From: Acidimicrobiia bacterium
GTDB taxonomy: Bacteria > Actinomycetota > Acidimicrobiia > Acidimicrobiales > Bin134
Assembly: GCA_022825005.1 (NCBI GenBank)
Contig: JAJDYU010000062.1
Span: 1-46,725, forward strand
Direction of reading: 5' to 3'
DNA: 46,725 nucleotides
Position numbers and translations under genes: made by a program. Below the pieces are notes generated by a model. That model was not told the DNA's origin. It was given only the letters and a program-made list of their open reading frames with translations, and did no database searches. This document shows, piece after piece, positions 14,074-22,250 of this stretch. The first letter of the stretch is position 1, and each line of letters begins with the position of its first letter.

Positions 14074-16770
14074 GTGGCCGTGAACTTCTCACACCAACTG
14101 CCCGACACCGACCCCGAAGAGACCCGCGAGTGGCTCGACAGCCTTGACGCCGTGGTCAGCGCTTCGGGCGGACAGCGCGGCCGATACCTGCTGCGGCGGC
14201 TCCTCGACCGGGCCGACGAGCTGGGCACCGGCCTCTCGGGCACGGTGCAGACGCCCTATGTGAACACTATCCCCACCGCCGACCAGCCGTTTTTCCCCGG
14301 CGATGAGAACATCGAGCGCCGGATCCGTGCCTTCATCCGGTGGAACGCCGCCGTCATGGTGGTAAAGGCCAACAAGCGGGCCGACGGCATCGGCGGCCAC
14401 CTGTCCACTTTCGCCTCTTCGGCTGCGCTGTACGAAGTGGGGTTCAATCACTTTTTCCGGGGCAAAGAGGACGGCCTGCCCGGCGACGCCATCTACATCC
14501 AGGGCCACGCCGCACCGGGCATCTATGCCCGGGCCTACTTGGAAGACCGGCTCACCGAGGAGCAACTGGACAACTTCCGGATGGAAATCAGCGGCAGCGG
14601 GCTGTCCAGCTACCCCCATCCCCGGCTTATGCCCGACTTCTGGGAGTATCCCTCGGTATCGATGGGGCTGGGCCCGATCAACTCCATATACCACGCCCGC
14701 TTCTACCGCTACCTGCACGACCGCCGCATCGAGGACACCAGCGACTCGAAGGTGTGGTGCTTCGTGGGCGACGGCGAGACCGACGAGCCCGAGACGCTGG
14801 GATCCATCTCGCTGGCGGGCCGGGCCAAGCTGGGGAACCTCATCTGGGTGGTGAATTGCAACCTCCAGCGCCTCGACGGCCCGGTGCGGGGCAACGGCAA
14901 GATCATCCAAGAGCTGGAGGGCAACTTCCGGGGTTCGGGCTGGAACGTGATCAAGGTGATTTGGGGCTCGCGCTGGGACGAGCTTCTGGCCGCCGACATC
15001 GACGGCGTGCTGCTGGAGAAGATGATGACCACGGTGGACGGCGAATACCAGCGCTATGCCACCGAGACTGGCGCCTATATCCGGGAGAACTTCTTCGGAC
15101 CCGATCCCCGTCTGCGCAAGATGGTGGCCCATCTGACCGATCGCCAGCTCGAGGACCTGCCCCGCGGCGGCCATGACTACTTGAAGCTCTATGCCGCCTA
15201 CAAGGCCGCGGTGGAGGCCACCGACCGGCCCACGGTGATCTTGGCCAAGACCATCAAAGGCTGGACACTGGGCGAGGGCCTGGAGGCCCGCAACGCCACC
15301 CACCAGGTGAAGAAGATGACCACCGCCCAGCTCATGGACCTGCGCTCCCGTCTGCACCTGGAAGACGAAGTCCCGGCCGAGGCGCTCGAAGACGATGCCA
15401 ACCCCCCGTATTACAAGCCCCCGCCCGACTCCCCCGAGCACCAGTACCTGATGGCCCGGCGCAAGGAGCTGGACGGCCCGCTGCCCATCCGGGTGGTGAA
15501 CATCCGCCGGCCCATCAAGCTGCCCGACGACAAGCTGTTCACCGACTACGACGAGGGCTCCGAAGGGCGCGAGGTGTCCACCACCATGGTGTTCACCCAG
15601 ATGCTGCGCAACATGATGCGAGACGAGGACTTCGGGGCCCGTGTCGTGCCCATCGTCCCCGACGAGGCCCGCACCTTCGGCATGGACTCCCTGTTCCGGG
15701 AGTTCAAGATCTACGCCTCCGAGGGCCAGCTGTACGAACCGGTGGACCACGACCTGCTGTTGTCCTACGCCGAGGGTCAAGACGGCCAGCTCTTGGAGGA
15801 GGGCATCACCGAAGCGGGGTCGCTGGCCTCTTGGACGGCGGCGGCCACCAGCTACGCCACCATGGGAGTGCCGATGGTGCCGTTCTACTCGTTCTATTCC
15901 ATGTTCGGATTCCAGCGGGTGGGAGATTTGATCTGGTCGGCGGCCGATTCCCGCGCTCGGGGATTCTTGATGGGGGCCACCGCGGGGCGCACCACCTTGT
16001 TGGGCGAGGGGTTGCAGCACCAGGACGGGCACAGCCACCTGTTGGCCTCAGCCGTGCCGGCCTGTTGCGCCTACGACCCGGCGTTCGCCTATGAGCTGGG
16101 GGCCATCGTGCGCTCGGGGCTCAACCGGATGTACGGCAACGGTGGCGGTGAGGACGTCTTTTATTACATCACCATTTACAACGAGAACTACCGCCAGCCC
16201 CGCCGGGCCGACTTCATCAGCGACGAGCACATCTTGTCGGGGGTCTACCAGTGGAACCACCCGCTAGACGGTGCCGAACAGCAGGCTTCGATCATCTTCT
16301 CCGGAACCGCCCACCAGGCCGCCCGCGACGCCCAGGCCGAGCTGGCCGAGCGCTACGGCATCGGTGTGGACCTGCTCAGCGCTCCCTCGTTCAAGGCGGC
16401 CCGGGAGGAAGCCCTGGAAGCAGAGCGCTGGAACCGGCTGCACCCCGACCAGGAGCCCCGTGTACCGATGGTAACGCAGCGCCTGGCTGGCGGGAAGGGT
16501 CCGGTGGTGGCAGTCACCGACTACATGACCATGGTTCCCGACCAGATCGCCCGCTGGGTGCCCCGCCGGTTCATTCCCCTGGGGACAGACGGCTTCGGCC
16601 GCTCCGACACCCGCGAGTCGCTGCGCCGCTTCTTCGAAACCGACGCCCACAGCGTGACTGCCGCCATCTTGAGTGCCCTGGCCGCCGAAGGCATCCTCGA
16701 CCCGGCGGTAGCCAAAGACGCAATCTCCCGCTACGACCTTCTCAATCCCCACTTCGACCCCACCGGCTAA
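14074..16770 (+). CDS. aceE: Pyruvate dehydrogenase E1 component, homodimeric type
   Basis: An 898-residue thiamine-diphosphate enzyme of normal AceE length. The N-terminal domain contains the cofactor motif VGDGETDEPE at 231-240 with the downstream NCN segment; the middle domain includes YDEGSEGREVSTT; the C-terminal domain has the conserved SYATMGVPMVPFYSFYSMFGFQR region split over 850-plus bases of uninterrupted frame. It decarboxylates pyruvate and loads acetyl onto lipoyl-E2. It begins at GTG 14074 with AGGG nearby. The E2, E3 and lipoate genes at 7462-11860 complete the complex, but aceE is separately transcribed and on the opposite strand. Confidence 0.96.
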   Translation: MAVNFSHQLPDTDPEETREWLDSLDAVVSASGGQRGRYLLRRLLDRADELGTGLSGTVQTPYVNTIPTADQPFFPGDENIERRIRAFIRWNAAVMVVKANKRADGIGGHLSTFASSAALYEVGFNHFFRGKEDGLPGDAIYIQGHAAPGIYARAYLEDRLTEEQLDNFRMEISGSGLSSYPHPRLMPDFWEYPSVSMGLGPINSIYHARFYRYLHDRRIEDTSDSKVWCFVGDGETDEPETLGSISLAGRAKLGNLIWVVNCNLQRLDGPVRGNGKIIQELEGNFRGSGWNVIKVIWGSRWDELLAADIDGVLLEKMMTTVDGEYQRYATETGAYIRENFFGPDPRLRKMVAHLTDRQLEDLPRGGHDYLKLYAAYKAAVEATDRPTVILAKTIKGWTLGEGLEARNATHQVKKMTTAQLMDLRSRLHLEDEVPAEALEDDANPPYYKPPPDSPEHQYLMARRKELDGPLPIRVVNIRRPIKLPDDKLFTDYDEGSEGREVSTTMVFTQMLRNMMRDEDFGARVVPIVPDEARTFGMDSLFREFKIYASEGQLYEPVDHDLLLSYAEGQDGQLLEEGITEAGSLASWTAAATSYATMGVPMVPFYSFYSMFGFQRVGDLIWSAADSRARGFLMGATAGRTTLLGEGLQHQDGHSHLLASAVPACCAYDPAFAYELGAIVRSGLNRMYGNGGGEDVFYYITIYNENYRQPRRADFISDEHILSGVYQWNHPLDGAEQQASIIFSGTAHQAARDAQAELAERYGIGVDLLSAPSFKAAREEALEAERWNRLHPDQEPRVPMVTQRLAGGKGPVVAVTDYMTMVPDQIARWVPRRFIPLGTDGFGRSDTRESLRRFFETDAHSVTAAILSALAAEGILDPAVAKDAISRYDLLNPHFDPTG

Positions 16771-16819
16771 CGGGGGCGGCGGGTCAGGCCGGTGAGCGCG
16801 AGTTGGCGTTAGGCCAGCG

Positions 16820-18019
16820 TCAGGCCGGTTGGAGGTGGTTCAGCTCGGTGACGTTGTCGAGGAGGATCTTCTTCTTGGTGGCGTCGTCGAAGCCCTTGTC
16901 CTTGAGCTCAACCAGATAGTCGAGAGGCTGGGGCATGCCCTCGATATGGGGCCAGTCGCTGCCGAAGATCACCCGGTCGTCCCCCATGTAGTGGACCACC
17001 TCGGCCACGTCGTCCTCCCAGAAAGGGTTGATCCACACGTGCTGGCGGAACAGCTCGGAGGGATCCTCCTTGAACCAGCCGATGCTCTTGTGGGTGGCCT
17101 GGCCCAGTTTGCGGAACATGTCGCTCAAGAACTGCGAGCCGTTCTCCACCGAGGCGATCCGCAGGTTGGTGAAGCGCTCGAACAGCTTCTCCAGCGCCAA
17201 GGTGATCAGATAGTCGTAGGCGGCCCGCTCGATGTTGTAGGCCTTGATGCTGGGCTTGTACTTGCGCTCCTTGGCCATGCCCGCCGAGGCGAACCCGTCC
17301 ACGTCGTAGCCGTGGGTGGTGTAGCCGCTGTCGCCGGCGTGGACCACCGCGCAGATGCCCGACTCGTTCACCCGGGCCCAGAACGGGTCGAAGTGCTCGT
17401 CGGCCGGTGACATGAAGCCGTCGGCGGTCCAGACGGCGGCGGGGCGCATGACGATGGTGCGGGCGCCCTTGTCTAGGGCCCACTCCAGCTCCTGGCAGGC
17501 CCAGTCCACATCGCCCAAGGCGATATAGGGGGCGGCGAAGATGGTGTCGCGGTAGGCGAACCCCCACTGCTCATCCAGCCAGCGGTTGAACCCGCCGAAC
17601 AGGGCGCACACCGCTTCGATGTCCTCTTTGATGAGCTCCTCGTAGAGCACGCCCAGCGTGGGGAACAGCCACACCGACTGGAGCCCTTGCTGGTGGACCT
17701 TGTCGACCCGGGCGTCCCGGTCGTCCACGTAGTAGCGGGGCAGTTTCTCCCGCTTGCTCAGCATCTCGGCGGGGTTGCGGCCCTCGGGGTTGCCCCGGAA
17801 GTAGTCGTGCATGGCGCCGGGCAGGGCGATCGGGTCCCAAGTGGGGTTCACCACCGCGTGGCTGATCTTGCCCCCCACCAGGTGGTACTGGCGGCCGTTC
17901 ACCTCGGCCCATTGCACGCAGCGGGGGTGCATGGCCGGGTCTACATGGCGGGTGAAAGCATCCGCCGCCTCGTAGTAATGGTTGTCGCAGTCGAAGGGGA
18001 TGTAACCGAGCTCGTCCAC
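16820..18019 (-). CDS. Amidohydrolase-2 family (COG2159-like) TIM-barrel hydrolase/decarboxylase
   Basis: A 399-residue protein. The N-terminus has DCDNHYYE where many COG2159 enzymes have DxHxH, so the first metal motif is altered. Further sites are CAVVHAGD, a central SVENGSQFLSDMF segment, and the strand-8 motif FGSDWPHIEGM whose Asp is expected to be catalytic. COG2159 includes decarboxylases and hydrolases of aromatic or unsaturated acids; the substrate is not readable. It starts at GTG 18019 with TAGCCT ending 6 bases upstream, and diverges from an enoyl-CoA hydratase, which hints at a shared catabolic role. Convergent with aceE. Confidence 0.82.
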   Translation of the reverse strand: MDELGYIPFDCDNHYYEAADAFTRHVDPAMHPRCVQWAEVNGRQYHLVGGKISHAVVNPTWDPIALPGAMHDYFRGNPEGRNPAEMLSKREKLPRYYVDDRDARVDKVHQQGLQSVWLFPTLGVLYEELIKEDIEAVCALFGGFNRWLDEQWGFAYRDTIFAAPYIALGDVDWACQELEWALDKGARTIVMRPAAVWTADGFMSPADEHFDPFWARVNESGICAVVHAGDSGYTTHGYDVDGFASAGMAKERKYKPSIKAYNIERAAYDYLITLALEKLFERFTNLRIASVENGSQFLSDMFRKLGQATHKSIGWFKEDPSELFRQHVWINPFWEDDVAEVVHYMGDDRVIFGSDWPHIEGMPQPLDYLVELKDKGFDDATKKKILLDNVTELNHLQPA

Positions 18020-18025
18020 GAAACC

Positions 18026-18031
18026 AGGCTA
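18026..18031 (-). promoter_or_regulatory. -10 box (TAGCCT) for the leaderless amidohydrolase
   Basis: TAGCCT ends 6 bases before GTG 18019 on the minus strand. Confidence 0.5.
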
Positions 18032-18090
18032 CCGCCGGGTGGTTGGCGGTGCCTTCTTGAACGGCAGTCTCAAGCCCTTGTCGGCCGCGC

Positions 18091-18096
18091 TACCGT
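18091..18096 (+). promoter_or_regulatory. -10 box (TACCGT) for the leaderless enoyl-CoA hydratase
   Basis: TACCGT ends 7 bases before GTG 18104. With the opposite-strand box at 18026 it forms a compact 84-base divergent promoter region. Confidence 0.5.
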
Positions 18097-18103
18097 CGGC
18101 CCC

Positions 18104-18925
18104 GTGCCAGAAACCCCAGAAGCCGAGCCCGCCATCCTCGTCGAGGACCGGGAACGGGTCCGCTACATCACCCTGAACCGCCCCGAGCGGCGCAACGCCT
18201 TGACGATGGCCCAGCTCGGCCAGCTCTTCGACGCCTTGGCCGAGGCCGACGCCGCTGCTGATGTTGGGGCCATCGTGATCCAGGGTTCGGGCGAGGCGTT
18301 CTGCTCGGGGATCGACCTCGACCCCGACGAGATCGACTTGGACTACGACTCCCGTTCGTTCGAGCAGGAGTTGGCCCTGGTGGAGCCGTTCCGGCGGTTC
18401 GAGGAGATGTGGCGGCTGCGCACCCCGGTCATCGCCTCGGTGCACGGTTATTGCCTGGCGGTGGGCACCGACATCGCCTTCCACGCCGATTTGACCGTCT
18501 GCGCCGAGGATGCCCAGTTTGGCTACCCCATCGTGCGTTCGATGGCCTCGCCTTCCACCCACATGTGGACCTATCTGGCCGGCCCCCAGTGGGCCAAGCG
18601 CCTGCTGCTCACCGGCGACATAATCGACGGCACCACCGCCGCCCGAGCCGGCTTCGTGCTCGAGGAAGTGCCTGCCGACGACCTCGCCGAGCACACCCAC
18701 ACCCTGGCCCGCCGGGTGGCCACCGTGCCCAACGACATCTCTGCCGCCAACAAGGCCATCTGCAACAAGGTCCTCGAGCTGATGGGCTACACCGCCGCCC
18801 AAGAGGCAGCCCGCGAGCACAACGTCATCGCCCACCAATCCCCCGCCGCCCAAGAATTCGGCCACATCATCCGCACCCAAGGCTTCAAAGCCGCCCGAGC
18901 CTGGCAAGCCGAACAATTCGGCTAG
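18104..18925 (+). CDS. Enoyl-CoA hydratase/isomerase (crotonase) family protein
   Basis: A 273-residue crotonase. The first oxyanion-hole segment is GSGEAFCSGIDLDPDE, the second is HGYCLAVGTDIAFHADL, followed by AEDAQFGYP, and the C-terminal helical region is complete. The family stabilises CoA-thioester enolates for hydration, isomerisation or hydrolysis; an acidic catalytic pair is not obvious here, so the reaction is open. GTG 18104 starts the family-like region and has a TACCGT box 7 bases upstream; the frame stays open to 17687 only because it runs antisense to the amidohydrolase. Confidence 0.88.
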   Translation: MPETPEAEPAILVEDRERVRYITLNRPERRNALTMAQLGQLFDALAEADAAADVGAIVIQGSGEAFCSGIDLDPDEIDLDYDSRSFEQELALVEPFRRFEEMWRLRTPVIASVHGYCLAVGTDIAFHADLTVCAEDAQFGYPIVRSMASPSTHMWTYLAGPQWAKRLLLTGDIIDGTTAARAGFVLEEVPADDLAEHTHTLARRVATVPNDISAANKAICNKVLELMGYTAAQEAAREHNVIAHQSPAAQEFGHIIRTQGFKAARAWQAEQFG

Positions 18926-18984
18926 CGACCGCAGAGCTTGCCCACCATAAGCTGTCGTATCTCATCAACAGCAGGGATCATCTG

Positions 18985-19013
18985 TTGGCAATGGGACCGG
19001 CTCAAACTATCCG
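18985..19013 (+). promoter_or_regulatory. Candidate sigma-70-type promoter for the gene at 19047
   Basis: TTGGCA (18985-18990) and TATCCG (19008-19013) are separated by 17 bases, and AGGAG lies between this element and ATG 19047. Confidence 0.35.
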
Positions 19014-19046
19014 ATCATCAGGTTAGCAAAGGAGTTTTTTTGAGCA

Positions 19047-19559
19047 ATGGATGAGGGATTGCGATATGAGACACTGAAGATTCGCGAACCATACGATCCC
19101 ATGTTTAGGGCGATATTTTTGGTCAGTGCCGGGGCCATAATTGTAATAATGGGGTTCGGAGCGGCGGACATCTTAGATTCAACTATTTCCGGTTTGGAAC
19201 GTATCGGAGTGGCTATGGCCATGGTAGCTGGAATCGTTGTATCTTACGGATTGTGGCGGGCTGATTTGGTGCTCAGAGTCGACGGTGAGCGGATCGCTGC
19301 GCGAGCATGGCCGTTCCGTTCGACGGTGGTTTCCATCAATCAGGTTCTCAAAAGTGAAGTCGTCACGATTGACCCGCTGCGGGACTACGGGGGTTGGGGA
19401 TTGAAGGGAAACAGGCGGGACAGGCTCATTGGCGGAGGAGGCACTACCGCCTTGCGGGTTACCTACCTGCACGAGTCGGGCGAGGAGCGCAAACTGACGT
19501 TTCTTACCGAGCGGGCCGATGAAGCCAAACGGCGCATCGCGCCGCAATCCTCACGGTAA
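19047..19559 (+). CDS. Small membrane protein with a C-terminal PH-like domain
   Basis: A 170-residue protein. Two hydrophobic segments (about 21-43 and 53-72) precede a soluble part with VLRVDGERIAARAWPF, DYGGWGLKG and TALRVTYLHESG, which resembles bacterial PH-like membrane-associated proteins often seen in actinobacteria. The family assignment is from general pattern only. AGGAG stands 11-12 bases ahead of ATG 19047. Codon use is less GC-biased than in neighbours. It appears to be transcribed alone from a promoter just upstream. Function unknown. Confidence 0.7.
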   Translation: MDEGLRYETLKIREPYDPMFRAIFLVSAGAIIVIMGFGAADILDSTISGLERIGVAMAMVAGIVVSYGLWRADLVLRVDGERIAARAWPFRSTVVSINQVLKSEVVTIDPLRDYGGWGLKGNRRDRLIGGGGTTALRVTYLHESGEERKLTFLTERADEAKRRIAPQSSR

Positions 19560-19649
19560 CGCTGATGGTAGTTATGAGGTTCCCCCTTTTCGTGGAGACA
19601 TGCCTTAGCTGCTAGCAGCTACTGGCGTAGAGAATCCCCCAATCACTAA

Positions 19650-19670
19650 AGGAAAAATCAGATTTTTCCT
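19650..19670. repeat. Perfect 10-bp inverted repeat around one base
   Basis: AGGAAAAATC (19650-19659) and GATTTTTCCT (19661-19670) flank a single A. It is AT-rich in a GC-rich region and lies 58 bases before the HNH gene. CCCCCAA at 19636-19642 and TTGGGGG at 19686-19692 could extend the symmetry outward. Because the loop is one base it suits a protein-binding operator better than an RNA hairpin; read as RNA it could still be a weak terminator for the gene before it. Confidence 0.6.
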
Positions 19671-19727
19671 AATCAGGGTGGGTTCTTGGGGGGGTAACTG
19701 TCACTGGTCGTAGGTAGGATGAGCGTC

Positions 19728-20951
19728 ATGGAATCCACATCTATTTCCAGATATAACAAGGATATTCCATATAGGGATGTTTGCGTCCCGGGCGGAGTGT
19801 GCGTGGCTGCTTTTGATGTGGCTGGGCTGTCGGGGGATGGGTTGCGGGGTCGGCTCCGGGAGATCGGGCGGGCTGAATCGAAACTGGGGGCGATGAAGTC
19901 TCAGGTTCTGGCTGAGCTGAGTCGCCGCGAGAACGCGGTGGCCGCGGAGCGGGTGGCCCGGGAGGAGTTGCAGTCTTCTAGGCGAGGGGCCCAGCGCGAT
20001 GTAGAGGCTGCTGAGCGGCTGACGGTTCTTTCGGAGACTTCGGATGCCTTGTCTTCGGGGGAAATCCCAGTGGGGCATGCCCAGTTGATTGCTCGGGCGG
20101 CTTCAGAGGGGCCGATCGACCAGTCATTCTTGGTCGACGCGGCCAAGCACCAGGGTTATGACCAATTCGCCAAGACGTTGCGCGCCCATCAGCAGGAGCA
20201 ATCCGACGACGATGGGCAGTCCATCTACGACCGGCAACGCAAGAACCGCAAGGGAAGGGCAATTTCAAGCCGAGAGACCGGCATGTACCTGCTGTCGGGG
20301 GAGTTCGACCCCATCACCGGCGCCAAGATCGACACCGTGCTGGCCGCCAAAGAGAAAGAACTGTGGAATCAAGAAGATCCCCGCGACCGGCGCACACCAC
20401 AGCAGCGAATGGCCGACGCCATTGCCGAACTGATCCTCGAGCCCGAGAAGGGCAAGGCCCACGGCACGGTGCTGATGGTGGTGGCCGACTACGACGCCGT
20501 CAACCAAGAACTGGTCAACGCCCACCTGGCCGACGGTACCCCCATCCCGATGTGCGAGCTGGTTCGCCTGGCCTGCGACGCCGACATTCTGCCGGGCGTG
20601 TACCGGGCCGCCACCCAGGAGATGAACCTAGGACGGCGGCGGCGCTCCGCCAGCGAGGCCCAAACGGCCGCTCTGATCTACCGGGACAGGGAGTGCATCG
20701 GCTGCGGCGCCAGCGCCAACCGGGGCTTCGCCCACCACGTCCAATTCTGGTCAGACGGCGGACCCACCGACTTCGGCAACCTCGTGTTGGTGTGCAACAA
20801 ATGCCACCACAGCATCCACGACGACAACTGGCAAGTCACCCGCGACCCCAACGCCAAACGCTGGAAAACCCACCCGCCGCCAGACCCTTTTCCGGACACT
20901 GGTGTTGATACCACTCGACCACTCCAGCGCAACACCTTGCTCCGAAACTGA
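19728..20951 (+). CDS. DUF222/13E12-type HNH endonuclease-like protein
   Basis: A 407-residue protein. The N-terminal helical DUF222 region is followed by a C-terminal HNH domain: CIGCGASANRG, then AHHVQFWSDGGPTDFGNLV and CNKCHHSIHDDNW, giving two Cys pairs for a structural zinc and the His residues of the catalytic site. Relatives are abundant, multi-copy and mobile-like in actinobacteria (13E12 repeat family); their role is unclear. TAGGAT at 19715-19720 ends 7 bases before ATG 19728, so I prefer this start to ATG 19719. The first 400 bases use noticeably more G/T-ending codons than the second half. Confidence 0.85.
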   Translation: MESTSISRYNKDIPYRDVCVPGGVCVAAFDVAGLSGDGLRGRLREIGRAESKLGAMKSQVLAELSRRENAVAAERVAREELQSSRRGAQRDVEAAERLTVLSETSDALSSGEIPVGHAQLIARAASEGPIDQSFLVDAAKHQGYDQFAKTLRAHQQEQSDDDGQSIYDRQRKNRKGRAISSRETGMYLLSGEFDPITGAKIDTVLAAKEKELWNQEDPRDRRTPQQRMADAIAELILEPEKGKAHGTVLMVVADYDAVNQELVNAHLADGTPIPMCELVRLACDADILPGVYRAATQEMNLGRRRRSASEAQTAALIYRDRECIGCGASANRGFAHHVQFWSDGGPTDFGNLVLVCNKCHHSIHDDNWQVTRDPNAKRWKTHPPPDPFPDTGVDTTRPLQRNTLLRN

Positions 20952-21017
20952 TCGACAGGGTGTCCTAATGAAGAAAGTGGACTTGCTGAAGGAACTCCGG
21001 CGGATTGCGCAAAGAAG

Positions 21018-21031
21018 AGGGCTTCAGCCCT
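21018..21031. terminator. Small hairpin between convergent HNH and Rieske genes
   Basis: AGGGCT and AGCCCT are perfect complements separated by TC, overlapping the last codons of the Rieske gene. The short loop makes it a weak candidate. Confidence 0.2.
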
Positions 21032-22169
21032 TCCCGTCTAATAGCTGATCTAGCGCTTGGTGGAAGTGGATTAGGGCTACTTCGTGGCGGCCTACGAGGG
21101 TCTCTTTGACCAGTCCTGAGGCTAGGGACTGCTGGATCTTGACGGCTTGGGGGAAGTCCTCGCCGGCGCCGACTCGTTGGTGGAGTTCCAGGGTGCGCTC
21201 GTAATGGGGGCGGGATTGCTCTGTAACGGGTTCGGGGGTGTAGAGGGTCATGGTGACGTCGGTTTGGTCGACGGCGGTGGGCAGGAACTGGTACACCGCG
21301 AAGTGGTCCACGCTGTGGCTCAAGATGACGTTGGGAGTGATCAGATATTCCACGGTGGCCCGGCCGAGCATGTCCCACTGGTCCTCGGGGGCTTTGGCCA
21401 GCTCCAGGATCGACTTCTGGCAGGTTTGGAACCGCAGGTTGGGGCCGTAGCCCCGGTAGGTCATGGGCTGGGACAGGTAGTACTTGCCCACCGTTTTCCG
21501 ATGAAGCGAAAACACGTGGTACGACTCCAGAAACGTGTCCACCATCAGCTTCCAGTTGCACGGCCAGCTCGACTCCCACCGGTCGAACGGGAGGTAGCTG
21601 CCTATGTTGAAATCATCGAGATCGAATGCGGCCTCCCCGACGAGGCTGGCCGCATCCACCGGGCCGTCGCCCTCGGGTTGCACGAACACCAGGCCATGGG
21701 CCTCACCCACCGGCACTGGCACCAGGCTGAGGTCCGACTCGTCGGTCCCATCGAACCCCTCCCCCGCCTGGGGGCGGGCCAAAAGCGACCCGTCGAGCCG
21801 GTAGGTCCAGGCGTGGAACGGGCACCGCAGCGAGGCGGCTCTTGATCCACACCCGCTCACCACCGACGAGGCCCGATGGCGGCACACATTTTGGAACCCC
21901 CGCAGCACCCCGTCGTCGCCCCGCACAATTGCCAGCGGCACCCCGCCGACGGTGAGAGACACGTAGTCGCCGGGCGAGGCCACCGCCCCCGACAGGCAGG
22001 CCACCACCGGGCGACGGCGGAACAGCGCCTCCCGCTCGGCCTGCCAGTGCTGCTCGCTCATGTAGACCTCAGCGGGCAGCACCAGCACGTCGTCGGCCAG
22101 CTGAGTGGTGCCCGCCCCGTGGTGAGCCAACAGCTCCCGGATCAGCTCCACCTGGGTCTCGCGCCGCAC
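21024..22169 (-). CDS. Rieske non-heme iron oxygenase, alpha-subunit type
   Basis: A 381-residue aromatic-ring-hydroxylating-type oxygenase. The Rieske [2Fe-2S] ligands are CRHRA (Cys96, His98) and CPFHAW (Cys116, His119). The mononuclear iron site begins with NWKLMVDTFLESYHVFSLH (His218, His223), with an acidic third ligand expected near the C-terminus. Such enzymes use electrons from a reductase to oxidise aromatic, quaternary-amine or steroid substrates; no ferredoxin or reductase is next to it. The start is GTG 22169, with TAGGCT ending 6 bases upstream. Its divergent partner is the unit at 22247-23810, so the three probably act together. The substrate is unknown. Confidence 0.9.
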   Translation of the reverse strand: MRRETQVELIRELLAHHGAGTTQLADDVLVLPAEVYMSEQHWQAEREALFRRRPVVACLSGAVASPGDYVSLTVGGVPLAIVRGDDGVLRGFQNVCRHRASSVVSGCGSRAASLRCPFHAWTYRLDGSLLARPQAGEGFDGTDESDLSLVPVPVGEAHGLVFVQPEGDGPVDAASLVGEAAFDLDDFNIGSYLPFDRWESSWPCNWKLMVDTFLESYHVFSLHRKTVGKYYLSQPMTYRGYGPNLRFQTCQKSILELAKAPEDQWDMLGRATVEYLITPNVILSHSVDHFAVYQFLPTAVDQTDVTMTLYTPEPVTEQSRPHYERTLELHQRVGAGEDFPQAVKIQQSLASGLVKETLVGRHEVALIHFHQALDQLLDGKG

Positions 22170-22175
22170 AGGCAG

Positions 22176-22181
22176 AGCCTA
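22176..22181 (-). promoter_or_regulatory. -10 box (TAGGCT) for the leaderless Rieske gene
   Basis: TAGGCT ends 6 bases before GTG 22169 on the minus strand. Confidence 0.5.
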
Positions 22182-22187
22182 TGCCGG

Positions 22188-22193
22188 TAACGT
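22188..22193 (+). promoter_or_regulatory. -10-like box (TAACGT) for the unit at 22203-23810
   Basis: TAACGT ends 9 bases before ATG 22203, the start of a short leader frame, and faces away from the Rieske promoter. Confidence 0.3.
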
Positions 22194-22202
22194 CGGCGGG
22201 TG

Positions 22203-22250
22203 ATGTTCAGGAATATGCCGCCTGCCAATCGCCTTGGACGCCCAGCATGA
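22203..22250 (+). CDS. Possible 15-residue leader ORF coupled to the gene at 22247
   Basis: ATG 22203 opens a frame encoding MFRNMPPANRLGRPA with its TGA at 22248-22250 overlapping ATG 22247 as ATGA. No good Shine-Dalgarno precedes 22247 itself, so coupling would explain how that gene is translated. The same arrangement occurs at 1439-1468. It could be coincidental. Confidence 0.25.
   Translation: MFRNMPPANRLGRPA

Noticed and set aside
16783..16829. Direct repeat GTCAGGCCGGT near the amidohydrolase end
   Set aside because: Two copies only, one within the coding end; likely composition-driven.
17687..18103. Extension of the enoyl-CoA hydratase to a start at 17687
   Set aside because: The added 139 residues are antisense to the amidohydrolase and unlike crotonases; GTG 18104 has a -10 box 7 bases upstream and gives the normal length.
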